Below, in pieces: positions 1 through 7,618 of a stretch of 30,571 nucleotides of DNA. Position 1 is the stretch's first letter. Every line of letters starts with the position of its first letter. The notes under the pieces are model-generated. The model was not told the origin of the DNA. It made no database searches and saw only the letters and a list, made by a program, of their open reading frames with translations. Location of the stretch: assembly GCA_003170875.1 (NCBI GenBank), contig PMYJ01000152.1, forward strand, positions 6,237-36,807, written 5' to 3'. A program made the position numbers and the translations under genes. Source of the stretch: Candidatus Dormiibacterota bacterium (GTDB taxonomy: Bacteria; Chloroflexota; Dormibacteria; Aeolococcales; Aeolococcaceae).

Positions 1-1
1 T

Positions 2-706
2 GAGGATGCCGCCAAGGAGGCCTCCTACCTCGAGGTGCTGGCGGCCGAGCGAGTACTGGGCGTCCTCCTCAGCCCCTCTGACGAGAACGATCCGCAGATC
101 GGGACCCTTCTCGATCTCGGCATTCCCGTCGTGGCCTTCGATCGATCGGTCACCGACCCGCGGGCCGATTCAGTCACGGTCGACAACCGCGGCGCGGCAA
201 AACAGGCCACCCAGCTCTTGGTCGACCTCGGGCACCGCCGCATCGGCTTCATAGCCGGGCTGCCGGGGGTTCAGACCGCCGACGAGAGGCTGGCCGGGTA
301 CCTGGAAGTCGTCGGCGGCGCCGCGCTGGAGGCGCTCGTGCGCCAGGGGGACTTCAGCCTGGAGGGAGGCAGGAGGGCGACCGCCGAGCTGATCGTGGAA
401 CGACCGGCGGTGACCGCCCTGCTGGTCGCCAACAACCTGATGACCCTGGGCGCCCTGGACGTGCTGCGGGAGGGGCGGGTGCGAGTTCCGGACGGCGTCG
501 CCCTGGCGGCCTTCGACGATCCACCGTGGGCGCGGCTGATCGACCCGCCGCTGACCACGCTGGCCCAGCCATTGCGAACGATGGCCGACGCCGCCGTGGG
601 CCTCCTCTTCGAGCGGATCGCCGACCCCCGCCGCCAGCCCGCCCACCCTCGCTTCGACCTCGAGCTCCGCATCCGGCGCTCGTCGGGAGAGCACACCGCA
701 CTCTAG
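2..706 (+). CDS. LacI/PurR-family transcriptional regulator, C-terminal part (5' truncated by window edge)
   Basis: The frame is open from base 2, so the DNA-binding N-terminus lies outside the window. The visible 234 residues are the periplasmic-binding-like effector domain of LacI regulators: a GVLLSP strand, IPVVAFDR, a VDNRGAAKQATQLLVDLGH segment, RIGFIAGLPG, ERLAGY, and near the end GVALAAFDDPPWA and PPLTTLAQPLRTMADAAV. These are the usual landmarks of the two lobes. The ligand is unknown, but sugar is typical for the family. It converges on a GH1 beta-glucosidase gene and the two share the palindrome CTAG (703-706), which supplies both stop codons. It may control that glucosidase or a sugar locus to the left. 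It is a different protein from the LacI regulator at 14004-15062. Confidence 0.9.
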   Translation, partial: EDAAKEASYLEVLAAERVLGVLLSPSDENDPQIGTLLDLGIPVVAFDRSVTDPRADSVTVDNRGAAKQATQLLVDLGHRRIGFIAGLPGVQTADERLAGYLEVVGGAALEALVRQGDFSLEGGRRATAELIVERPAVTALLVANNLMTLGALDVLREGRVRVPDGVALAAFDDPPWARLIDPPLTTLAQPLRTMADAAVGLLFERIADPRRQPAHPRFDLELRIRRSSGEHTAL

Positions 707-2052
707 CCAGTCGGCGGACCTGCCCTCGGCGCAGCCCCAACACGCATTCCGGACGGGTGCCGCGGCGTGGGGATCACCCCGGTCCGGCAGACGTCGGCGA
801 AGACCTCGGCGCTTGGCTTGGGGCGGCGTTCGAGGGTGGCTCGATCGACCGCCACCAGGCCAAACTTGGCTCCGTACCCCTCCAGCCACTCGAAGTTGTC
901 GAAGCCGGTCCAGTGCAGGTAGCCGAGCACGTCCGCCCCATCGGCGATCGCCTCGACCGCCGCTCGCAGGTGGTCGAGGAGAAACCCGGAGCGGAGTTCG
1001 TCATCCTCGTCGGCGACCCCGTTCTCGGTGACGAGCAACGGCAATCGGAACTCATCGCTCAGCGAGACCAGGGCGCGCCGCAGGCCCGCGGGGTCGATGC
1101 TCCAGCCGAGGCTGTTCCTGGGCAGCGCTGGGTCCGGATCGGAGCTCACGAAGAGGCGGGAGGAGGCGCGCCAGTCGAAGCGCACCCGCTCGTCGGCGTA
1201 GTAGTTGAGACCCAGGTAGTCGAGGGAGCCCCGGAGCCCGGGCACGACCTGGCCGCTGCCGGCGGGCGGGAGCACCCGGCCGCGGGCGCAGCTCCAGAGG
1301 AACCAGCGGTTGAAGAGGAGGTCCGGCACCCACGCGACGCAGCGGGCGGCGATCGAGCGGGGAACTGGCCGGAAGGGCCGTTCGTGGTGGGCGATCGAGA
1401 CCATCGCCGGCCGACCGTGGGTCGCACTGACCTGGTGGAGGGCCGTCGCCGCCGCGGCGTGCATCCGGAGCATCCCGGCCGCGGCCCGCAGGGCGAGAGC
1501 CGGCGAGCGGCGGTGTGGCGGCCACTCCCCTTCCGCATAGCCGAGGGCCATGAGGACGTTCGGCTCGTTGAGCGTCACCCACCAGCGGACCTCCTCTCCG
1601 AACGCCTCGGCGCAGGCGGCCGCGTAGCGGGCAAAGAGGCGCGGAGCCTCAGGGTCGAGCACGCCCCCGCGATCCGCCAGCCAGACCGGCAGGGTGAAGT
1701 GGTGGAGCGTGACCACCGGCTCCATCCCCAGCTCGCGGCAGGCGGCGACCACATCGACGTAGTGGCGGAGCGCCGAGAGGTCGAAGTGGCCCGGCTCGGG
1801 CTCCACTCGGGCCCACTCCACGGAGAATCGCTGGGCCGTGTGCCCCATGGCCGCGAGCAGCGCCAAATCCTCGCGATAGCGGCGGAAGTGGTCGATGGCG
1901 ACCGCCGCCGAGTCGCCGTTCTTGACCCGCCCGGGCTCGTCCCGCTCCATGCGCATCCAGTCGTTCCAGAGTCCGCCCTCGACCTGGTGGGCAGCGCTGG
2001 CGGTGCCGAGCAGGAAACCCTTCGGGATGCGGAGCGGGCGGGCGAGTGCCAC
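703..2052 (-). CDS. GH1 family beta-glucosidase
   Basis: A 449-residue glycoside hydrolase family 1 enzyme expected to hydrolyse beta-glucosides such as cellobiose in the cytoplasm; no signal peptide is seen. Family landmarks are in order: GFLLGTASAAHQVEGG at 12-27, RFSVEWARVEP at 75-85, the acid/base glutamate E163 in TLNEPN, LGLNYYADERVR at about 280-291, the nucleophile E343 in VTENG, and GFDNFEW at 383-389 in the aglycone region. The length is usual for GH1. The acid/base Glu is present, so it is not a myrosinase-type enzyme, in which Gln replaces it. The GTG start lies 3 bases after the stop of the TusA-like gene and has no clear Shine-Dalgarno sequence, suggesting translational coupling. 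It is the last gene of a rhodanese - TusA-like - GH1 operon. About 25 Pro/Arg-rich C-terminal residues look unconserved. Confidence 0.95.
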   Translation of the reverse strand: MALARPLRIPKGFLLGTASAAHQVEGGLWNDWMRMERDEPGRVKNGDSAAVAIDHFRRYREDLALLAAMGHTAQRFSVEWARVEPEPGHFDLSALRHYVDVVAACRELGMEPVVTLHHFTLPVWLADRGGVLDPEAPRLFARYAAACAEAFGEEVRWWVTLNEPNVLMALGYAEGEWPPHRRSPALALRAAAGMLRMHAAAATALHQVSATHGRPAMVSIAHHERPFRPVPRSIAARCVAWVPDLLFNRWFLWSCARGRVLPPAGSGQVVPGLRGSLDYLGLNYYADERVRFDWRASSRLFVSSDPDPALPRNSLGWSIDPAGLRRALVSLSDEFRLPLLVTENGVADEDDELRSGFLLDHLRAAVEAIADGADVLGYLHWTGFDNFEWLEGYGAKFGLVAVDRATLERRPKPSAEVFADVCRTGVIPTPRHPSGMRVGAAPRAGPPTG

Positions 2053-2055
2053 CGG

Positions 2056-2304
2056 TCAGGAGGCTGAGGCCGACGGACGGCGGAGAACGAGGCGGGTGCG
2101 TCCACCCTCCCTGCTCTCCTCGAGCACCTCGCCGCCCACCCTCCGGCTCCAGGCGCGGATGCCGAAGAGATGCTCAGCCACGCCCGTCACCACCTCGAGC
2201 CGCTCGCCGGGCGCGAGGGTCGCATAGGCGCGTCGGACCCGGCCCATGGCGCTGTCGCCGCACTCCTCCTCAGCGGTGGTGAGATCGAGGTGCCACGGAT
2301 CCAT
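2056..2304 (-). CDS. Small TusA/SirA-like protein
   Basis: An 82-residue protein with the outline of the TusA (SirA) sulfur-carrier fold: an N-terminal strand, one cysteine (C15) at the start of a helix, then a basic helix, LAPGERLEVVTG and a C-terminal GGRTRLVLRRP strand. Known TusA proteins carry CPxP at the helix start. Here the motif is degenerate (CGDSAM), with Cys retained and Pro lost, so persulfide transfer is possible but unproven. It lies 23 bases after the rhodanese stop and 3 bases before the GH1 start, all on the same strand. A rhodanese next to a TusA-like carrier fits sulfur relay. No Shine-Dalgarno site is visible. A TAGACT hexamer 9 bases before the ATG resembles a -10 element, so a separate short-leader transcript is possible. 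Confidence 0.6.
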   Translation of the reverse strand: MDPWHLDLTTAEEECGDSAMGRVRRAYATLAPGERLEVVTGVAEHLFGIRAWSRRVGGEVLEESREGGRTRLVLRRPSASAS

Positions 2305-2327
2305 GATGGGCCGAGTCTACGTCCGCG

Positions 2328-3206
2328 TCAGGCTGGGACTTGCTCTGCTGCCTCGGCGCCGGACTTCTCCACTGGGACGCCCACCGCGTTGCCCCACTCG
2401 CTCCACGAGCCGTCGTAGTTGGCGACCCGCGGGTAACCGAGCAGGTAGGTGAGGACGAACCACGTGTGAGAGGAGCGCTCGCCGATCCGGCAGTAGGTGA
2501 CGATGCTCTTGTCGGGGGTCATCCCTCTGCTCTGGTAGAGCTCACGGAGCTGGTCCACCGGCTTGAAGGTGTCGTCCTCCTGGATCGCCTGGGCCCAGGG
2601 GATGTTGACCGCGCCGGGGATATGACCGCTGCGCTGCGCGCCCTCGTTCTGGTACTCGGGAGGTGCGGAGATCGCCCCGCTGAACTCCGCGGGAGAGCGG
2701 ACGTCGACCAGACCGTGGTCGGAGCGGCCGAGGATGTCGCGGACCCCGGAGAGGGACTGCCGGAGGCCGGCGGTCGGCTCCGGAGCCGGGTACGAGGCGG
2801 CCACCAACGCGGGGGCGGCCTCGGCGACCGGCCGATCCTCCTCGAACCACTTCCGCCGGCCGCCATTGACCAGCCGGATGTCGGCGTGCCCGTAGATGCG
2901 GAAGGTCCAGAACGCGAAGGCGGCGAACCAGTTGCGCATGTCGCCGTAGAGAACCAGGGTGGTCTGCGGCGTCACCCCGAGGCGCTCCATGAGGCTCACG
3001 AACTGGTCTCGGGAGAGGATGTCGCGGCGCACGGGATCGTTGATCTCCCTCTTCCAGTCCACCAGCGCGGCACCCGGGACGTGCCCGAGCTCGTAGGCGG
3101 ATGCAGGGTCCCAGTCCACTTCCAGGACGCGGACGGCGGGGTCCTCGAGGTGGGCCGCCAGCCACTCCGTGCTGACCAGGACCTCGGGATGCGCGTAATC
3201 GGTCAC
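2328..3206 (-). CDS. Thiosulfate sulfurtransferase (two-domain rhodanese)
   Basis: A 292-residue tandem rhodanese, the usual length for the CysA/SseA type. The N-terminal domain (about 8-130) is inactive, with LYGDMRNWFAAFAFW where the active loop would lie. The C-terminal domain (about 150-285) has the CH2A-like VDVRSPAEFSG and the active-site loop YCRIGERSSHTW with catalytic C239. That loop matches actinobacterial thiosulfate:cyanide sulfurtransferases more than CG(S/T)GVT mercaptopyruvate sulfurtransferases. It moves sulfane sulfur from thiosulfate to a thiol, cyanide or a carrier. The GTG start follows a strong AGAGGAG Shine-Dalgarno site about 7 bases upstream. It is first in an operon with the TusA-like and GH1 genes. 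Confidence 0.93.
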   Translation of the reverse strand: MTDYAHPEVLVSTEWLAAHLEDPAVRVLEVDWDPASAYELGHVPGAALVDWKREINDPVRRDILSRDQFVSLMERLGVTPQTTLVLYGDMRNWFAAFAFWTFRIYGHADIRLVNGGRRKWFEEDRPVAEAAPALVAASYPAPEPTAGLRQSLSGVRDILGRSDHGLVDVRSPAEFSGAISAPPEYQNEGAQRSGHIPGAVNIPWAQAIQEDDTFKPVDQLRELYQSRGMTPDKSIVTYCRIGERSSHTWFVLTYLLGYPRVANYDGSWSEWGNAVGVPVEKSGAEAAEQVPA

Positions 3207-3304
3207 CGTGGCTCTCCTCTGACTGCGTTCGTCACCAGAATCCCAACTATCTAATCAGGTTTTCCACGAGCGGGCGCCCGCATCCATTGGCGGGGTGAGG
3301 CGAG

Positions 3305-3377
3305 ACCGGCTGAGCCGGGCCGCCGAGGGGCGGCGAGCCCCTGTAAGAAGGAGAGGGGCCCCCATGCGGCCTGCCGC
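3305..3377. repeat. 73-bp direct repeat, copy 1
   Basis: This segment recurs 119 bases downstream (3424-3496) with a single difference (the centre base of its first palindrome is G here, A there). It contains stacked dyads: CCGGCT-G-AGCCGG at 3306-3318, CCGCC-GAGG-GGCGG at 3320-3333, and GGGGCCCC. It ends in a purine-rich GTAAGAAGGAG run followed by an ATG, which resembles a ribosome-binding site. A CCATTGGCGGG sequence precedes both copies at different distances (3284 and 3380). The function is unknown; a dispersed palindromic element or a small structured RNA are both possible. Confidence 0.85.
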
Positions 3378-3423
3378 CTCCATTGGCGGGACGGCGGGCC
3401 CACGGCCCGGCGACTGGCGAGCA

Positions 3424-3496
3424 ACCGGCTAAGCCGGGCCGCCGAGGGGCGGCGAGCCCCTGTAAGAAGGAGAGGGGCCCCCATGCGGCCTGCCGC
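3424..3496. repeat. 73-bp direct repeat, copy 2, running into a long hairpin
   Basis: This is the second copy of the 3305-3377 unit. Its end continues into a perfect palindrome at 3479-3502: an 11-base stem, CCCCATGCGGC, with a 2-base loop. Copy 1 lacks this because its flank differs. The hairpin lies 47 bases before the ATG of the small membrane-protein gene at 3549. Confidence 0.85.
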
Positions 3497-3548
3497 ATGG
3501 GGAAGAGGCGTAGGATTGCGCGGCCCGCAGCGCTTGGGGAGAAGAGCG

Positions 3549-3764
3549 ATGGAGATGACGTCCGCGGCGGCCAGTGAGCCGCTCAGGGACACGGAGGTGG
3601 GAGGCACGGTCGATCTGGTCACCGAGCGACCGATCGTCCTTCCCCGTCAGGACGGGCCGCGCGCCCGCGTCGAGGAGTTTCTGGGCCGCCGCCCCCTACT
3701 GGTGCCCGCGATCCTGCTGGGGATCGTCGCCCTCCTCCTCCTGCGCCGGGGCCGCGGATCGTAG
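3549..3764 (+). CDS. Small single-pass membrane protein of unknown function
   Basis: A 71-residue protein, not recognised. Residues 1-45 are hydrophilic and contain VDLVTERPIVLPRQDGPRARVEEFLGRR. Residues 48-66 (LLVPAILLGIVALLLLRR) form one hydrophobic helix, followed by RGRGS, so it is probably tail-anchored with the N-terminus in the cytoplasm. I chose the ATG at 3549 because GGGGAGA lies about 7 bases upstream. An in-frame ATG at 3483 is inside the repeat hairpin and would add 22 low-complexity residues. It converges on hisC across an inverted repeat. It could be a phage-shock-like or channel-accessory small protein, but nothing in the sequence decides. Confidence 0.55.
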   Translation: MEMTSAAASEPLRDTEVGGTVDLVTERPIVLPRQDGPRARVEEFLGRRPLLVPAILLGIVALLLLRRGRGS

Positions 3765-3780
3765 TGGTCCGCCCTCAGGG

Positions 3781-3826
3781 CCGGCGCGACTCGTAGCCTG
3801 GCGGGCCCGCAGGGCGCCCGCGCCGG
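3781..3826. terminator. Inverted repeat between convergent small gene and hisC
   Basis: The arms CCGGCGCG (3781-3788) and CGCGCCGG (3819-3826) are perfectly complementary, and an inner self-complementary GCGGGCCCGC lies at 3801-3810. The element sits between the stops of two convergent genes (3764 and 3841). No U-tract is present on either strand, so it is a probable but atypical bidirectional terminator. Confidence 0.45.
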
Positions 3827-3840
3827 TGACTGCCCGGGGC

Positions 3841-4884
3841 TCAGGTCCCGATGCCGATCGCCGCGAGCAGGGCCCGGTTCTGCTCGGGCGTCCCGATGGT
3901 GATCCGGAGCCGGTCGCGGTGGTCACCATCCGGGAAGTGGCGGACAAGGATGCGCTGCTGCCTCAACTCGGTGGCGACCCCCGCCGCATCGCCCCCCGGC
4001 GGCCTGCCGAGGACGAAATTGGCCTGTGACGGGATGACGTCCCATCCAGCCTCCCGGAGCGCCGCGATCAGGCGCCCGCGCTCGCTGACCACCATCTCGA
4101 CGATGCGCGCGTGGTGGGCCTGGTCGGCGAGAGCAGCGCCGGCAGCCGCGAGGGCGAGCCGGTCGACCGGATAGATCTCGATCACGGCGGCGACGTCGGC
4201 GATCAGATCGGGGTGTCCGAGCGCGTAGCCGACCCGGAGCCCGGCCAGCCCGTAGCTCTTCGCGAAGGTGCGCACCACCAGCCAGTTCGGGTGGTCGGCG
4301 AGCAGCGGGACGCAGGACTCGGGGGCAAAGTCGCAATACGCCTCGTCGATGACGATCACGGAGTCGACCCCGGCCAGCGCCCCGGCGACGTCGGAAGGCA
4401 GCACCCAGCTCCCCGTCGGTGAGTTGGGGTTGCACAGGAGCCGCATCACCCCCGGGGTGGTGGCGAATGCCTCCGGGAGTGAGCCTCCGTCGTCCAGGGG
4501 AACGGTCGCGACACGGGCTCCGCCGAGGCGGGCGAGCAGCGAGAGCAGGGAGTAGGTCGGCCGGGTGAGGACGACAGCATCGCCGGGATCGGCAAAGGCT
4601 CGGAAGCAACTCTCCAGGACCTGGTCGGCACCGTTGCCGAGGATCACGGACTCCGGGCTCACCCCGTGGTGCCGAGCCAGGGCCGAGCGGAGCGGCTCCC
4701 CCTGGGGGTGCGGGTAACGGTGAAGCTCTACCACCGCCTCGTCCACCGCCGGGCCCACGCTCGGCGACGGGGGGAGGGGGGACTCGTTGGTGTTGAGCTT
4801 GATCCAATGAGTACCGTCGGGCGGCTGCTCGCCGGGCACATAACCGGACCCGGAGCCAAGGGAGGTGCGCCGGTATCGGGACAT
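3841..4884 (-). CDS. hisC: Histidinol-phosphate aminotransferase (HisC-like)
   Basis: A 347-residue PLP-dependent fold-type I aminotransferase that makes L-histidinol phosphate from imidazole-acetol phosphate and glutamate. Landmarks: LNTNESPLPPSP (30-41), HRYP (55-58), GNGADQVLE (83-91), NPNSPTGSW (152-160), D180-EAY holding the pyridine nitrogen, the Schiff-base lysine K209 in RTFAKSYGLAGLRVGY, and R217. The ATG at 4884 is preferred because upstream in-frame starts would overlap the phosphorylase gene. It lies 34 bases downstream of that gene with no obvious Shine-Dalgarno site. No other his gene is in the window, so it seems a hitchhiker at the end of a sugar operon. An aromatic aminotransferase of the same family cannot be excluded. 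Confidence 0.88.
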   Translation of the reverse strand: MSRYRRTSLGSGSGYVPGEQPPDGTHWIKLNTNESPLPPSPSVGPAVDEAVVELHRYPHPQGEPLRSALARHHGVSPESVILGNGADQVLESCFRAFADPGDAVVLTRPTYSLLSLLARLGGARVATVPLDDGGSLPEAFATTPGVMRLLCNPNSPTGSWVLPSDVAGALAGVDSVIVIDEAYCDFAPESCVPLLADHPNWLVVRTFAKSYGLAGLRVGYALGHPDLIADVAAVIEIYPVDRLALAAAGAALADQAHHARIVEMVVSERGRLIAALREAGWDVIPSQANFVLGRPPGGDAAGVATELRQQRILVRHFPDGDHRDRLRITIGTPEQNRALLAAIGIGT

Positions 4885-4918
4885 GGTCGGAGTATGCGAA
4901 AGCCGGGGCGGCTCAGGC

Positions 4919-7369
4919 CTAGCCGGCGATGACCGCTTCGACGTCCACGGTGGCGCCGGCGGGTGCGAGGGGCACCAGGTTGCCCTCGACCCTGGCACCG
5001 CCGACGATGAGATGGCTGACGCGCCCGGTGGTTCCGACCGGTTTGCGAACGGTGATCCGGAAGGTGGCCCCGCGGAAGCGCCGACTGGCGCTGAACCCTG
5101 GCCAGCCGGCAGGGATCACCGGGTCCACGCGCAACCCCTCATGCTCGGGCCTGATCCCGAGGATCCACTGGGTGATGGCCACGTAGTTCCAGGCCGCGGC
5201 GCCTGTCAGCCACGAGTTCTTCGCCTCACCGTGGGTGGGGGCGTCACTGCCGGCGATCATCTGCGCGTAGACGTAGGGCTCGCAGCGGTGCACCTCGCTG
5301 ATCGCCTCGCGGGCGGAGGGGTTGGTCCGCCGGTAGATATCGAATGCGCCGTCCCCGTCACCGGTCATCGCCTCGGCGATCATGATCCACGGGTTGGTGT
5401 GGCTGAAGATGCCGGCGTTCTCCTTGTACCCCGGGGGATACGAGGAGATCTCCCCCAACTCGATGCGGTAGCTGGTGTATGCGGGTTGCTGCAGCATCAC
5501 CCCATGCTCCGTGAGGAGTCGGTCGCGCACGCTGTCGAGGGCCTGACGGGCACGGCCGTCCTCGATCCCGACCCCGGCCATGACGCACATCCCCTGGGAT
5601 TCGACGAAGATCTGCCCCTCGTCGCATTCCTTGGACCCGACCGGGTTGCCGAAGAAGTCGTAGGCGCGCCGGAACCAGGCGCCGTCCCAGCCGTGCTCGG
5701 CGATGGTGCCCGCCATGGTCGCGGCGGCGGCGAGCAGACGGGAGCCCTCGTCGCCCTCGCCGCGCAGGCTCACGATGGCGGCGAGCTCTCGGGCGGCCAG
5801 CACGAACTGGCCGGCGATGAAGACGGACTCCGCGACCCCTCCGCTCCGGTTCTCGGTGGTCTGGAAGGGTTCGCCAGGGGTGTCGGAGAAGCAATTGAGG
5901 TTGAGGCAGTCGTTCCAGTCAGCCCGGCCGATGAGCGGGAGGCCGTGGGGACCGAGCCGGTCCAGGGTGTAGGCGACACTGCGGCGCAGGTGGTCGAGGA
6001 GGGGCGCCTCGGAGCCCTCGGCGTTGTCGTATTGGACCGGCTCGTCGAGGATGGAGTCATCCCCCGTCTCGCGCAGGTAGGCGGCGACACCCAACACCAA
6101 CCAGAGCGGGTCGTCGTTGAAGCCCGACCCGATGTCGTTATTGCCACGCTTGGTGAGTGGCTGGTACTGGTGGTACGCGCCTCCGGTCGAGAGCTGTGTG
6201 GCGGCGATGTCGAGGATCCGCTGCCGGGCCCGCTCCGGGATCATCTGGACGAAGCCGAGCAGGTCCTGGTTGGAGTCGCGGAAGCCCATTCCCCGTCCGA
6301 TCCCCGACTCGTAGAACGAGGTCGACCGGCTGAGGTTGAAGGTGACCATGCACTGGTAGGCGTTCCAGGCGTTCACCATCCGGTTGGTGTGCTCGTCCGG
6401 GGTGCTCACGCTCACATTGGCGAGCAGGTCGTCCCACCGCTCGCGCAGTCCGCGGAGTCCCGCCTCGACGTTGGCGGGCTGCAGCCAGTGGTCGATCACC
6501 GGCCTGACCGTCCGCTTGTTGATCACCTGGCTCCCGGGCGGGTCAAACTTCTCAGCCACTGGGTTCTCCGAGTAGCCGAGGACGAAGATGATCTCGCGCT
6601 CCTCGCGCGGCCCGAGCTCGAGCCGGACGTGGTGGGAGCCGTGGGGAGCCCACCCGTGCGCCATGGAGTTGCCGGCACTCCCCCGCTCGACCGCGATGGG
6701 CCGGTCGAATCCGCGGTAGGGGCCGAGAAAGGCTTCACGGGCGGTGTCGAAGCCGGCGAGCGTCTCGGAGCACGCGAAGAAGGCGAAGTGGTTGCGCCGC
6801 TCGCGGTACTCGGTCTTGTGATAGATGACGCTCCCCTCCACCTCGACCTCGCCGGTGGAGAAGTTGCGCTGGAAGTTGGTGCCGTCGTCCTGGGCGTCCC
6901 AGAGGCAGAATTCGACCGACGAGAATACCGAGAGGGGCCGCCGCTCGCCGGTCAGGTTGGCGAGCCGGAGTCGCCAGACCTCCAGCGTCTGGCCCAGAGG
7001 GACGCAGTAGAGGGTCTCGGCCCGGACGCCGCCGTGGGTGGCCGCGATGCTGGTGTAGGAGAGGCCGTGCCGGCACTCGTAAGCGTCGAGCGCGCTCTGG
7101 GTCGGTTGCCAGGAAGGGGACCAGCTCTTTCCCGTCGCGTCGTCACGCAGGTAGATGTAGCGACCGCCCAGGTCGAAGGGGGCGTTGTTATAGCGGTAGC
7201 GGCTGACCCGGCGCAGCCTCGCGTCGCGGAAGAACGAGTAGCCGCCCGCTGTGTTGGAGATGATCCCGAAGTACTCCTCCATCCCTAGATAGTTGATCCA
7301 CGGAAGAGGGGTGTCAGGGCGGGAGATCACGTACTCGCGCCGGTCGTCGTCGAAGTGCCCGTATCGCAC
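4919..7369 (-). CDS. GH94 cellobiose phosphorylase
   Basis: An 816-residue enzyme matching the usual length of cellobiose phosphorylases. It cleaves cellobiose with phosphate to alpha-glucose-1-phosphate and glucose in the cytoplasm, saving one ATP per disaccharide. The N-terminus (MRYGHFDD.REYVI.RPDTPLPWINYLG, then FGIISNTAGGYSFFRDARLRR at 34-54) is highly typical. The (alpha/alpha)6 barrel carries GMGFRDSNQD (360-369), GSGFNDDPLWL (414-424) and DWND at 484-487, whose last Asp is the expected general acid. LTGAAAWNY and WILGIRPEHEGLRVDP near the C-terminus also fit. The GTG start has an AGAGGAG Shine-Dalgarno site 6 bases upstream. It lies downstream of the binding-protein gene and upstream of hisC. 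No secretion signal is present, so cellobiose must be imported intact. Laminaribiose or other GH94 specificity is possible but less likely. Confidence 0.95.
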   Translation of the reverse strand: MRYGHFDDDRREYVISRPDTPLPWINYLGMEEYFGIISNTAGGYSFFRDARLRRVSRYRYNNAPFDLGGRYIYLRDDATGKSWSPSWQPTQSALDAYECRHGLSYTSIAATHGGVRAETLYCVPLGQTLEVWRLRLANLTGERRPLSVFSSVEFCLWDAQDDGTNFQRNFSTGEVEVEGSVIYHKTEYRERRNHFAFFACSETLAGFDTAREAFLGPYRGFDRPIAVERGSAGNSMAHGWAPHGSHHVRLELGPREEREIIFVLGYSENPVAEKFDPPGSQVINKRTVRPVIDHWLQPANVEAGLRGLRERWDDLLANVSVSTPDEHTNRMVNAWNAYQCMVTFNLSRSTSFYESGIGRGMGFRDSNQDLLGFVQMIPERARQRILDIAATQLSTGGAYHQYQPLTKRGNNDIGSGFNDDPLWLVLGVAAYLRETGDDSILDEPVQYDNAEGSEAPLLDHLRRSVAYTLDRLGPHGLPLIGRADWNDCLNLNCFSDTPGEPFQTTENRSGGVAESVFIAGQFVLAARELAAIVSLRGEGDEGSRLLAAAATMAGTIAEHGWDGAWFRRAYDFFGNPVGSKECDEGQIFVESQGMCVMAGVGIEDGRARQALDSVRDRLLTEHGVMLQQPAYTSYRIELGEISSYPPGYKENAGIFSHTNPWIMIAEAMTGDGDGAFDIYRRTNPSAREAISEVHRCEPYVYAQMIAGSDAPTHGEAKNSWLTGAAAWNYVAITQWILGIRPEHEGLRVDPVIPAGWPGFSASRRFRGATFRITVRKPVGTTGRVSHLIVGGARVEGNLVPLAPAGATVDVEAVIAG

Positions 7370-7548
7370 TGCCAGCTCCTCTGCGCGCTAGCGGATGGCC
7401 GGCACGGAACTTACCATTCCGGCCACCGATTGGCGCGTTGTCGGCCACAGGATAAGAAGACGGCCCCATGGCTCATGCTGAACCAGGAGGCCGAGTCGTC
7501 GCCAGGTCGGTGACCCGGCCGGCGCATTGCCGACCGGGCCCCGGCCCG

Positions 7549-7566
7549 CCCACCTCAGGAGGTGGG
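7549..7566. terminator. Hairpin between sbp and cellobiose phosphorylase genes
   Basis: CCCACCT - 4 bases - AGGTGGG forms a perfect 7-bp stem (8 bp with a 2-base loop). It lies about 53 bases beyond the sbp stop on the minus strand and 180 bases before the phosphorylase start. No U-run follows, so it may be a partial terminator, a 3'-end stabiliser for sbp mRNA, or an mRNA processing element. Confidence 0.4.
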
Positions 7567-7584
7567 ACCTATTCGGTTGTGATT

Positions 7585-7602
7585 GCTGACCGACGGGTCA
7601 GC
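7585..7602. terminator. Hairpin immediately after sbp stop
   Basis: GCTGACC - GACG - GGTCAGC is a perfect 7-bp stem with a tetraloop, 16 bases beyond the sbp stop codon on the minus strand. With the 7549-7566 hairpin it makes a tandem stem-loop pair, typical of attenuating or stabilising elements that raise binding-protein expression over downstream genes. There is no U-tract. Confidence 0.45.
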
Positions 7603-7618
7603 TGGATCCCTTGATCCG

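Larger units (their letters stand above)
3207..3548. other. Intergenic region with rhodanese promoter area and a structured direct repeat
   Basis: No coding gene is supported in these 342 bases. The first 60 (about 3231-3266) are AT-richer than the surroundings and probably hold the promoter of the rhodanese operon, though no confident -35/-10 pair was found. The rest is the GC-rich repeat pair 3305-3377 / 3424-3496. Reading frames crossing the repeats on the minus strand give low-complexity Pro/Gly/Arg-rich proteins and look like artefacts. Confidence 0.7.

Noticed and set aside
3251..3622. Minus-strand Pro/Gly/Arg-rich open frames across the repeat region
   Set aside because: They consist largely of the translated direct repeat, carry no ribosome site and show no domain.
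4865..7288. 807-codon plus-strand open frame
   Set aside because: It is a GC-bias shadow opposite the clear GH94 gene, rich in Gly/Asp/Val with no domain pattern.
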